This document shows, piece after piece, positions 1 to 5,396 of a DNA stretch of 5,396 bases; positions within the stretch are counted from its first letter, which is position 1, and each line of letters opens with the position of its first letter. The translations under genes and the position numbers were made by a program. This DNA comes from Candidatus Altarchaeales archaeon A3 (lineage in GTDB: Archaea > Altiarchaeota > Altiarchaeia > Altiarchaeales > Altiarchaeaceae), in contig MTER01000068.1 in the NCBI GenBank assembly GCA_002083985.1, positions 1 to 5,396 of the forward strand, written 5' to 3'. Under the pieces are notes generated by a model that had not been told where the DNA came from, made no database searches, and was given only the letters and a program-made list of their open reading frames with translations.

Positions 1-269
1 TAGAGATTCCTATGATTATTATGGACAGTGCTTTATTTAATGTTCCAGTTTCAATTGAAAAAGCGTGGGAAACTACAAAGAGAATTATTGACACAGTTGA
101 AAAATATAATGGTATTTTAACTTTAAACTGGCACAATAGTAATGTCCTTAATTGTCCTTTTAGAGAAAATTATATTAAGGTATATGAAAAAATTTTAAAT
201 TATAGTTATAAAAAGAACGCTTGGATGACAAGCGGAGAAGAAATATGGAGGTGGTGGAATGGAAATTAA
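1..269 (+). CDS. Polysaccharide deacetylase-like protein, C-terminal fragment (5' end outside window)
   Basis: The frame is open to the left edge: codons GAG ATT CCT precede the first in-window ATG at 12, so the gene almost certainly begins upstream and that ATG is internal. About 88 residues are visible. They match the C-terminal part of NodB-fold (CE4-like) deacetylases as I know them: an IPMIIMDSALF strand, a helix around KAWETTKRIIDTVEK, the strand GILTLNWHN with its characteristic W-H-N, and a final helix ending in AWMTSGEEIWRWWN. The TFDDG and HxxxH metal-site motifs would lie upstream, so catalysis cannot be judged. Such proteins remove acetyl groups from surface polysaccharides. The stop lies inside the next gene (11-base overlap), which suggests co-transcription and translational coupling. 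Family assignment is fairly firm; the substrate is unknown. Confidence 0.75.
   Translation, partial: EIPMIIMDSALFNVPVSIEKAWETTKRIIDTVEKYNGILTLNWHNSNVLNCPFRENYIKVYEKILNYSYKKNAWMTSGEEIWRWWNGN
247..254 (+). promoter_or_regulatory. Shine-Dalgarno-like GGAGGTGG before the 259 start
   Basis: GGAGGTGG ends four bases before the ATG at 259 and is the only strong Shine-Dalgarno-like sequence next to a start in this window. It supports 259 as the true start of the FemAB-like gene, rather than the TTG at 368. It also encodes the WRWW residues of the upstream deacetylase, a conserved tail motif, so the resemblance may partly come from coding constraint. Confidence 0.4.
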
Positions 270-1273
270 TCTAATAAAAGTTAAGGAATCCGAATCCGAG
301 AAATGGGATAAAATTGTAGATACTTCACCTTACGGAACAATCTTTCACAAATGGAAGTGGCTTAAGATTGTTGAAAAAACACACGAACAGCAAATTTTAT
401 CCGATAATGGGTTTGAAAGGAGAAACTCCTATTGGAATCTTTCCATTTTTTTATCAAAAGACATTTATAATTAAAGGTGTTTTCTCCCCTCCTCCGAAAA
501 CAGCAGTTCCTTATTTAGGGCCTTTAATTGTTGATTACGATACTTTGAAACAGGATAAAAAAGAATCAATATATATTGAATTCCAAAAAGAAATTGACAA
601 ATTAATTTTTAATGAAATTAACCCATCTTATGTATCATTTTCTCTGCCTCCAGGTTTTATAGATGCACGCCCTTTTAAATGGAGCGGGTATAAGGTTACA
701 CCAAATTATAATTATGTAATAGATTTAAGTAAAGGTATAGATAAAATATGGATGGATTTCAAAAAAGAACTTCGAGGAAGCATAACTGAAACCGAGAAAA
801 AAATCCATATAATTGAAGGACATAGAGAAGAATTAGAATTTATTTATAATTCGTTATTTAATAGATATAATGAACAGGATATAACAATTCCTCTCCATAA
901 GGAATATTTATTGGAATTATATGATTTTTTTTCTGATAACTTTAAAATTTTCATTGCCAAATACAATGGGGAGGTTATCAGTGGAAGAATTGTTGTGTAC
1001 TATAAAAATAAAGCAGCAACTTGGATTGGCTCTGCCAGACCTAATTTAAAAGGAATCTCGCCCAATGATTTAGTTCAATGGGAAACAATAAAATGGGCTC
1101 ATGCGCAGGGTTTTAAGTATTGCGAATTAATGGGTGCCGGAACACAGAGATTAATTAGTTATAAATCAAAATGCAACCCTGATATAACTGTGTGTTTTGA
1201 AGTCAAAAAATCAACACTTTTAGGCAATATTGCAGAAAAAGGATACAATATATTAAAAACAAGACGACTATAA
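259..1273 (+). CDS. FemAB/GNAT-like acyl- or aminoacyl-transferase, reading frame interrupted by a +1 shift
   Basis: Two frames join into one protein. Bases 259-378 encode about 40 residues (MEINLIKVKE... to WLKIVEK). From base 380 the next frame continues HTNSKFYPIMGLKGETPIGI and runs to the stop at 1271-1273. Omitting one A gives 337 residues, close to the usual 330-350 for FemAB-like or BioF2-like GNAT proteins (Acetyltransf_6 type). Family-like features are the N-terminal W-x-x-IV...SPYGTIFH...W stretch, PIGIFPFFY (about 57-65), and a second GNAT half: FKIFIAKYNGEVISGRIVVYY (about 228-248), ATWIGSARPN, SPNDLVQWETIKWAHAQGFKYCELMGAG (about 267-294). Relatives transfer acyl or aminoacyl groups to cell-wall or surface-glycan precursors in the cytoplasm; the donor is unknown here. 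Without the shift, frame 1 stops at 472-474, and the 3' part alone could start only at TTG 368 and would lack the conserved N-terminus. The gene may be intact with a sequencing error, a recent pseudogene, or recoded. Confidence 0.7.
373..382 (+). other. Frameshift site at an A6 run (GAAAAAACAC)
   Basis: Frame 1 reads GTT GAA AAA ACA CAC and then loses family resemblance (THEQQILSDNG). Removing one A from the six at 374-379 gives GTT GAA AAA CAC ACG, after which the protein reads naturally as KHTNSKFYPIMGLKGE. The junction is placed here because protein resemblance switches frames at this point and homopolymers are the usual place for indels. The direction is +1 (one extra base). I see no rare-codon or stop-codon slip signal of a classical programmed +1 site. 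Confidence 0.65.
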
Positions 1274-1275
1274 AA

Positions 1276-2088
1276 ATGACAGGTATTTCAAGTTTAATTT
1301 CGGATAAGTATGTAGTTCCTATACTTAATTATCACCGGATTGGTAAACCAGAAAGAGTTGATACTATTCCTATAGAGTTTGAATTTAAAGGAAAAACGCA
1401 AGTATTTTACTACCTCACAGCATCAAGTTACCTAACTCAATGGGATTTTGAAAAACAAATGAAATTTTTAAGAAAGCATAGTTATGATGTTGTTTCTCTG
1501 CATGAACTACTCAAACTAATAAATAATAATGAAAATTTAAAGAAAAAGGTTGTGATTACATTTGATGATGGTTATGAAGATAATTATACAAAGGCATTTC
1601 CAATAATGAAAAAATATGATATTCCTGCATCAATATTTATGGTTGCAAGTTTAGTTGGTAGAAAAGATTTTCTTTCATGGGATCAATTAAGAGAGATGTC
1701 AGAAAATAACATAGACATAGGTGGACATACTATGACTCATGCAAAACTGTCAGAAATTAAAGATGAACAACGACTCAGATATGAACTATATGATTCAAAA
1801 AAAGTTTTAGAAAAAGGACTTAAAAAGAATGTAGATTTTTTTGCATACCCTTTTAATTCCGAATTTGATGATAAAATAATCAAAATTATAAAAGACTCAG
1901 GATACAAAGCTGCATGTGATGGAAACATTGGAAATAAGTATCCGGACAGTATATATACATTAAGAAGAACTGGAGTAGGTATAGTCTCAAAAAACTTGTT
2001 TAGGATTAAAGTCAGTGGCTATTGGCCGTGGATTGAACGCATGAAAATAGTTAGATTCACTACTTCGTTAGTTAATAAACTATTATAA
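1276..2088 (+). CDS. NodB-domain polysaccharide deacetylase
   Basis: This 270-residue protein shows the CE4/NodB layout. It has an N-terminal VPILNYHRIG strand (14-23). Motif 1 is TFDDGY (95-100), where D97 would be the base and D98 a metal ligand. Motif 2 is HTMTH (151-155), the two metal-binding histidines. A motif-3-like FAYPFN lies at 189-194. The metal triad Asp-His-His is therefore intact. The Arg of the classical RxPY motif is replaced by Ala and no clear motif-5 His is visible; LRRTGVGI (229-236) sits there instead, as in many YPxG-type relatives. No signal peptide or membrane segment is seen, so a cytoplasmic role on a precursor is possible. The expected reaction is hydrolysis of N- or O-acetyl groups from a sugar. 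The ATG follows the previous stop by two bases (taaaaATG), with no Shine-Dalgarno sequence. It is the second deacetylase-like gene here. Substrate unknown. Confidence 0.88.
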   Translation: MTGISSLISDKYVVPILNYHRIGKPERVDTIPIEFEFKGKTQVFYYLTASSYLTQWDFEKQMKFLRKHSYDVVSLHELLKLINNNENLKKKVVITFDDGYEDNYTKAFPIMKKYDIPASIFMVASLVGRKDFLSWDQLREMSENNIDIGGHTMTHAKLSEIKDEQRLRYELYDSKKVLEKGLKKNVDFFAYPFNSEFDDKIIKIIKDSGYKAACDGNIGNKYPDSIYTLRRTGVGIVSKNLFRIKVSGYWPWIERMKIVRFTTSLVNKLL

Positions 2089-2092
2089 CAAA

Positions 2093-3493
2093 ATGTTAAA
2101 TAAAAACAAACCCTTTGTTGATGTTCAGAAGATTGTAAATGAAATAACTGATGCTGCTAATGAAAAAAATATTAAGTACTTTGAAGATGAATTTTCTAAA
2201 TATATTAATGCTTCAAGGAGTATTGCAACCAATCAAGGAAGATCTGCTTTACTATTGGCACTAAAAATATTGGGTGTAAAAAAGAGTGATGAAGTGATTG
2301 TTCAAAGTTTAATATGTTCTGTTGTGATAGATGCCATACTTGAATTAGGTGCAACTCCGGTTCTTGTTGATAATTCAATCAAAGATTATAATGTCTCTCC
2401 TTCTAAAATAGAGAAGAAAATTACTCCAAAAACAAAAGTGATTATTGCTGCTCATCTTTATGGTGTTCCCTGTGATATAAAAGAAATATTGTCTATTGCA
2501 AGAGAAAATAATTGTTATCTGATAGAGGATTGTGCGCACACCATTGGCGCAAAATATAACGGTAAAAATGTCGGAACCTATGGAGATATTTCATTTTTTA
2601 GTTTCAACTTTGGCAAACCTATGTCCACTGGTGATGGGGGTATGCTTGTTATTAACAACAATAAACTAATAGAGAAAGCAAATGATGTTCTTAAAGATTA
2701 TGAAAGAACACCTATTGCATCTGAAAAAGAAATGATATATGCTTTATTAGTGCAGCACTTCTTAACACAGAGGGAATTTTATAATATTGAATTGCCTAAT
2801 GCTTTTTGTAAAAAACTTTTGAGGAGAGATAAAAATTTGTTTAGTTTAATTGATAATATTATAACAAATAAATCGTCTGAAAAAGAAATCGAAAATAGGA
2901 TAGTTAAATATCTAAAAAACCACAATATTCTCCCAGAAAAAGAATCATTGCTCGTTTCTAACCCCTTTATAAGAGATTATGCACTCAAATTTGAGAAGCT
3001 ATTGAAGTACTTGCCATTACCCATGCCATCAAAAGCAAATAAGATCGAATCAAAGTTTCTATTAATGAACTCCTTAAGATCCACAGTTGGACTTATTGCT
3101 TTGGAATCTATTGATCAAGTAAATAAAATTCGTAACGAAAATGCAAAATACTTTGCTGACACTTTGAATGATTCATGGACTCTGCCAACAATAGATAAGG
3201 AGAAGGAACCTGCCTTTTTATATTATACTGTTTTAAATAACACAAAGTATTCTGTTTCACAAATAAATGTTAAAGGCAAAAAACAAGGATTTGAGTTAGG
3301 TAATTACAACTGGCTCAGACCCGTGCATTTAAAGTATCCTTACAGTAAATTACTTTCATATAATCAAAAAGAATTAAAAAATAGTGAATATTTATCTTCC
3401 CATCTAATAAATTTACCCGTGCATTATTATGTGTCTGGGGAGGATTTAGAGAATATAAACGGATTTATGAATAATAGAGTTGTTGCAAATTAA
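2093..3493 (+). CDS. DegT/DnrJ/EryC1-family PLP-dependent aminotransferase, enlarged form
   Basis: This is a fold-type I PLP enzyme of the sugar-aminotransferase family, which typically converts nucleotide-linked keto-sugars to amino sugars. Visible landmarks are TNQGRSALLLAL (47-58, cofactor phosphate region), HLYG (121-124), IEDCAHTIGAKY (144-155) with D146 expected to bind the pyridine nitrogen, and FSFNFGKPMSTGDGGML (169-185) with K175 as the Schiff-base lysine. The C-terminal part resumes the family pattern at about 326-357 (LMNSLRSTVGLIALESIDQVNKIRNE). At 466 residues it is longer than the usual 360-400. The excess lies at about 205-325, a Lys/Glu-rich, probably helical insert. The last codons (RVVAN, stop) lie in a sequence repeated twice downstream. 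The start is ATG four bases after the preceding stop, with no Shine-Dalgarno sequence (acaaaATG). Family firm; the sugar, and whether it transaminates or dehydrates, are unknown. Confidence 0.85.
   Translation: MLNKNKPFVDVQKIVNEITDAANEKNIKYFEDEFSKYINASRSIATNQGRSALLLALKILGVKKSDEVIVQSLICSVVIDAILELGATPVLVDNSIKDYNVSPSKIEKKITPKTKVIIAAHLYGVPCDIKEILSIARENNCYLIEDCAHTIGAKYNGKNVGTYGDISFFSFNFGKPMSTGDGGMLVINNNKLIEKANDVLKDYERTPIASEKEMIYALLVQHFLTQREFYNIELPNAFCKKLLRRDKNLFSLIDNIITNKSSEKEIENRIVKYLKNHNILPEKESLLVSNPFIRDYALKFEKLLKYLPLPMPSKANKIESKFLLMNSLRSTVGLIALESIDQVNKIRNENAKYFADTLNDSWTLPTIDKEKEPAFLYYTVLNNTKYSVSQINVKGKKQGFELGNYNWLRPVHLKYPYSKLLSYNQKELKNSEYLSSHLINLPVHYYVSGEDLENINGFMNNRVVAN
3467..3493 (+). repeat. 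Direct repeat copy 1, forming the 3' end of the DegT gene
   Basis: These 27 bases match 3549-3575 at 23 positions by hand alignment. They contain the exact 13-mer TGTTGCAAATTAA (3481-3493), whose final TAA is the DegT stop codon. Copy 1 encodes MNNRVVAN-stop; the downstream copy would read MSNRHVAN-stop in the matching frame. Confidence 0.75.
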
Positions 3494-3534
3494 AAATTTT
3501 AAAGGTGAAAATCAATAAAATTTAAAGATGAAAA
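3493..3534 (+). repeat. Tandem imperfect AT-rich duplication
   Basis: AAAATTTTAAAGGTGAAAA (3493-3511) is followed by AAAATTTAAAGATGAAAA (3517-3534). They differ by one T and one G/A change. The sequence is simple, so chance resemblance is possible, but the shared AAAG-TGAAAA part makes a small local duplication likely. Confidence 0.45.
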
Positions 3535-3540
3535 AGTTAT

Positions 3541-3571
3541 TTCGCAACATGTCTAATAGACATGTTGCAAA
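3541..3571 (+). terminator. Perfect hairpin, possible transcription terminator
   Basis: GCAACATGTCT (3544-3554) pairs exactly with AGACATGTTGC (3558-3568) around a three-base AAT loop. Beyond one C/A mismatch, TT pairs with AA at the outer edge. It lies about 50 bases after the DegT stop. The following bases (aattaatttgact) are AT-rich but hold no clean run of T, so a rho-independent terminator is only one reading. The near-palindrome could also be a protein-binding site or a transposon-related hairpin. Confidence 0.4.
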
Positions 3572-3575
3572 TTAA
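3549..3575 (+). repeat. Direct repeat copy 2, overlapping the hairpin
   Basis: This is the second copy of the DegT-end repeat, 82 bases downstream of copy 1. The stretch 3554-3575 matches 3472-3493 at 20 of 22 positions, differing only where AGAGTTG becomes AGACATG. That change creates the right arm of the hairpin. It includes the exact 13-mer TGTTGCAAATTAA at 3563-3575. Confidence 0.75.
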
Positions 3576-3690
3576 TTTGACTCATATTTTAATGTCGCGA
3601 AATTGTCATAAAATTCAAAAATTTTTCGCAGTCATCACAAATTTAAAATAAGAGCAAATGTAATTTAAACAAGTAATAAAGTTAAGTTAT

Positions 3691-3709
3691 ATGTCTTAAT
3701 TTGCAACAA
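3691..3709 (-). repeat. Inverted copy 3 of the 13-mer
   Basis: TTAATTTGCAACA at 3696-3708 is the exact reverse complement of the 13-mer in copies 1 and 2, and with the A at 3709 it matches 14 bases of copy 1. On the minus strand the copy continues into GACAT (3691-3695), the same pentamer that is part of the hairpin arm next to copy 2, here on the other side of the 13-mer. Confidence 0.7.
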
Positions 3710-3710
3710 G

Positions 3711-3716
3711 TATAAT
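3711..3716 (+). promoter_or_regulatory. Weak candidate -10 (TATAAT) for the methyltransferase unit
   Basis: TATAAT lies 14 bases before the ATG at 3731, at the edge of repeat copy 3. No TTGACA-like -35 lies at a suitable distance. Transcription from here would leave a very short leader, consistent with the absence of a Shine-Dalgarno sequence. In such AT-rich DNA the match can easily be chance. If the host is a Bacteroidota member, its consensus differs (TAnnTTTG), and TTAATTTG at 3696-3703 would be the nearer match. Confidence 0.2.
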
Positions 3717-3730
3717 TTATAAACAAGAAA

Positions 3731-4483
3731 ATGGATGACGAAATTAATTATTGGAAAAAGATATGGAATAATCGAGTAGAAGAGGATATATCTCCTGTAG
3801 AATTTAAAAGAGGGTGTGTAAGTCGAAGTGTTATAGATTACAATGAAAAAAGATTTATGGAGTTATTCAATCCCCAACCAACAGATATTATACTGGATGC
3901 TGGCTGCGGAAATGGTAGGACCATACTGATGTATCATGATTTTTGTAAGAAATGGTATGGCGTAGATTTGTCGGAGGAAATGATAAAAATGCTGAAAGGA
4001 AAAATCAAAAGAGAGGACATAACTAATGTTGATTTACAAGTTGCAAATGTGTTAGATATACCTTTTGAGGACAATACATTCGATAAAACGATTTGCATAA
4101 GTGTTTTGCAGATGCTTGATGATAATCATTTTAGTTCAGCATTAAAGGAAATGTCAAGGGTGACAAAAGATGGTGGAGTGATTATATTATTCCTCAAGAA
4201 TAGTTTTTCTATATATGCTTTGATTAAAAAACTCAAAGATGAATTATATAAAAAGACTGGTGACCACTTTCGATCTTATAGTTGGTATAAAAAACAATTT
4301 AGATTACTTGGATTAGAATTGGTAGATGAATACTCTTTTGGGTTATGGCCTGCATACATTCCAAATATAACAATTAAGTTAATTGCAGAATTTGAAAGAA
4401 TGTTAAGATCAAGAACAGATATCTTTACACGATTCGGTACAAATTATACAGTTAAATTGAAAAATGTCAAAACAACTAATTAG
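3731..4483 (+). CDS. Class I SAM-dependent methyltransferase (Methyltransf_11 type)
   Basis: This 250-residue protein has the class I methyltransferase motifs in order. ILDAGCGNGR (54-63) is the glycine-rich SAM loop. YGVDLSEEM (76-84) has D79 at the end of strand 2, expected to hold the ribose hydroxyls. ANVLDIPFEDNTFDKTICISVLQML (105-129) has D109 near the adenine. The post-motif is SRVTKDGGVIILF (142-154). The first 50 residues (DDEINYWKKIWNNR...) and the Arg/Lys-rich, Trp-containing C-terminal 70 are where substrate specificity would sit. No signal peptide or transmembrane segment is evident. Next to a glycosyltransferase it may methylate a sugar or lipid-linked glycan, but small-molecule methylation is equally compatible. 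ATG 3731 is the first start in frame before the conserved part, with agaaa just upstream and no Shine-Dalgarno sequence. It is probably the first gene of a second transcript, and its end overlaps the next gene by 20 bases. Confidence 0.85.
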   Translation: MDDEINYWKKIWNNRVEEDISPVEFKRGCVSRSVIDYNEKRFMELFNPQPTDIILDAGCGNGRTILMYHDFCKKWYGVDLSEEMIKMLKGKIKREDITNVDLQVANVLDIPFEDNTFDKTICISVLQMLDDNHFSSALKEMSRVTKDGGVIILFLKNSFSIYALIKKLKDELYKKTGDHFRSYSWYKKQFRLLGLELVDEYSFGLWPAYIPNITIKLIAEFERMLRSRTDIFTRFGTNYTVKLKNVKTTN

Positions 4484-5396
4484 TTTATTGATGATGTCCC
4501 ATTACAATGGTCCATTAATTAATCGTCTTGCTAAAGCAACTACCCCGTATGTAAGAGATGTAACTATTTTAGCATTTGATTTATGGCCCAAGTTCAAACT
4601 TGCTCGAAAATTAATATCTCCAAAAAAGTTAGATTTTGTAACAACATTAGAGCCGTTTGGCATTCGTATTCCTATAGTACTTCTTCAGAATATCCCAAAG
4701 AGTATGACTGTTATGGACATCTATACAAAATGGATGGCAAATCAAGCAGTTAAAGAGTTGAATAAACTGAATATACATCCTGATTTGATTCATGCTCAAT
4801 TTATTTATCCAGGGGGATTAATAGGAGTTCACTTAAAAAAGATATATGATGTTCCCTTGGTTGTTACCGCGCACGGTCATGATATTTATAGTTTGCCTTT
4901 CTTGAAAAAAGACTTTATGGAAATGACGCTAAAAGTGATTAAAAATTCTGATCACATCATTACCGTCAGCAATAGTAATTATGAGGTATTTAAAAAATTG
5001 AATTTGGATGATAAAGTAACAGTAATACCCAACAGTTATAGTGACGAACTTTTCAAACCAATGGAAAAATCAAAGGCAAGACAAACTCTTTCACTTCTTC
5101 AAGATAAAAAAATCATACTTGCTGTTGGAAATTTACAAGAGATCAAAGGTCATGAATACCTAATCAATGCGATTGATATGGCAATAAAAAAGGATAAAAC
5201 TATTTTATGCAGTATAATTGGAACGGGGCAATCAAGACCAAAATTGCAAAAATTAATAAATGATTTGAATCTTAATAATTATGTAAAATTAGTTGGTGCA
5301 AAACTGCATGATGAAATCCCCTTATGGATGAATGCCTGTGATTTATTTGTTTTACCAAGTTTGAGGGAAAGTTTTGGTATCGTTCAGATTGAAGCA
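4464..5396 (+). CDS. GT4-family glycosyltransferase (3' end outside window)
   Basis: The frame opens at ATG 4464 and stays open to the right edge, giving 311 residues without a stop. It has the GT-B fold pattern of family GT4. The N-terminal acceptor domain includes LLMMSHYNGPLINRLAKA (8-25, a sugar-binding loop) and VVTAHGHDIY (133-142). A linker region has ITVSNSNYEVFKKL (166-179) and VIPNSYSDELFKP (187-199). The C-terminal donor domain has ILAVGNLQEIKGHEYLINAI (218-237), CSIIGTGQSRPKL (249-261), VKLVGAKLHDEIPLWMNACDLFVLPS (274-299), and E302-SFGIVQI-E310, the EX7E motif that contacts the nucleotide sugar. Roughly 60-90 C-terminal residues are missing. It would transfer a sugar from a nucleotide donor to a growing glycan with retention of configuration, at the cytoplasmic membrane face. 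It overlaps the methyltransferase by 20 bases, so coupled translation is likely. Donor and acceptor are unknown. Alternative starts at the internal ATGs (codons 10 and 11) would remove the first strand. Confidence 0.9.
   Translation, partial: MSKQLISLLMMSHYNGPLINRLAKATTPYVRDVTILAFDLWPKFKLARKLISPKKLDFVTTLEPFGIRIPIVLLQNIPKSMTVMDIYTKWMANQAVKELNKLNIHPDLIHAQFIYPGGLIGVHLKKIYDVPLVVTAHGHDIYSLPFLKKDFMEMTLKVIKNSDHIITVSNSNYEVFKKLNLDDKVTVIPNSYSDELFKPMEKSKARQTLSLLQDKKIILAVGNLQEIKGHEYLINAIDMAIKKDKTILCSIIGTGQSRPKLQKLINDLNLNNYVKLVGAKLHDEIPLWMNACDLFVLPSLRESFGIVQIEA

Larger units (their letters stand above)
3480..3709. mobile_element. Possible small non-autonomous element (MITE-like) bounded by 14-bp inverted repeats
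   Basis: TTGTTGCAAATTAA at 3480-3493 and its exact reverse complement TTAATTTGCAACAA at 3696-3709 enclose about 230 bases with no gene. This is the geometry of a miniature inverted-repeat element. An internal direct copy (3563-3575) gives an alternative element of 146 bases (3563-3708). I see no convincing target-site duplication: only AGT beside each 13-mer (3478-3480, 3709-3711), which chance can explain. No transposase is nearby and I do not recognise the ends as those of a known insertion-sequence family. Confidence 0.25.
3494..3730. other. Repeat-rich gap without a convincing gene
   Basis: These 237 bases separate two tightly packed gene groups. I find no frame with protein-family resemblance. 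The only small frame worth noting is 15 codons at 3528-3575 (MKKLFRNMSNRHVAN). Its end mirrors the DegT C-terminus because of the repeat, and I do not call it a gene. The gap holds the tandem duplication, a perfect hairpin, two downstream copies of the 13-mer, and loose further palindromic matches (GCGAAATT at 3597-3604 against AATTTTTCGC at 3620-3629). It likely carries a terminator for the upstream genes and a promoter for the methyltransferase. Confidence 0.6.

Noticed and set aside
259..474. A separate 71-residue protein
   Set aside because: Its first 40 residues are the natural N-terminus of the FemAB-like protein and the rest is out-of-frame translation of that gene, so it is treated as one interrupted gene.
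1737..1928. Open frame of 63 codons on the minus strand
   Set aside because: It lies wholly inside the NodB deacetylase gene, shows no family resemblance and has no start signal; it is a shadow of the real coding frame.
3528..3575. Fifteen-codon frame MKKLFRNMSNRHVAN
   Set aside because: It spans the hairpin and its end is explained by the repeat of the DegT gene end. There is no Shine-Dalgarno sequence or other sign of translation.
3541..3575. Integron attC-like site suggested by a hairpin with GTT and AAC cores
   Set aside because: GTTGCAA does not fit the GTTRRRY core, and the required second inner box pair with bulged bases is absent.
3481..3708. CRISPR array
   Set aside because: There are only three short 13-base copies, one inverted, with unequal spacing (82 and 133 bases) and no cas genes; this is not an array.

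Overview
The window is AT-rich (about 30% G+C by eye) and every gene reads on the + strand. It looks like part of a bacterial cell-surface or exopolysaccharide biosynthesis locus. Most starts lack a Shine-Dalgarno sequence and are preceded by short runs of A (taaaaATG, acaaaATG, agaaaATG, gaaaaATG). That pattern is typical of Bacteroidota and relatives, so a member of that broad group is my best guess, but no taxonomic marker is present.

Layout. Bases 1-269 hold the 3' end of a polysaccharide deacetylase-like gene cut by the window edge. It overlaps by 11 bases a FemAB/GNAT-like acyl- or aminoacyl-transferase gene (259-1273) whose frame is broken once, at a run of six A near base 374. Two bases later comes a complete NodB-type polysaccharide deacetylase (1276-2088). 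Four bases after that is an unusually long DegT/DnrJ/EryC1-type PLP enzyme (2093-3493). These four genes are packed like one operon.

Bases 3494-3730 carry no convincing gene but are rich in structure. They hold a perfect 11-bp hairpin, three copies of the 13-mer TGTTGCAAATTAA (two direct, one inverted; the first forms the end of the DegT gene), and a short tandem AT-rich duplication. The arrangement suggests a small non-autonomous mobile element or an intergenic repeat, possibly also working as a terminator.

After this gap a second unit starts with a class I SAM-dependent methyltransferase (3731-4483). A GT4-family glycosyltransferase (4464 to the right edge, incomplete) overlaps its last 20 bases.

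Together the genes would supply a sugar-transferring enzyme, amino-sugar formation (DegT), deacetylation of N- or O-acetyl groups (two NodB-like proteins), methylation, and acyl or aminoacyl decoration (FemAB/GNAT). That is a plausible tailoring set for a surface glycan. No polymerase, flippase or export gene lies in the window, so the product cannot be named. The gene families are ordinary. The unusual parts are the interrupted FemAB-like frame, the enlarged DegT protein and the repeat-rich gap.
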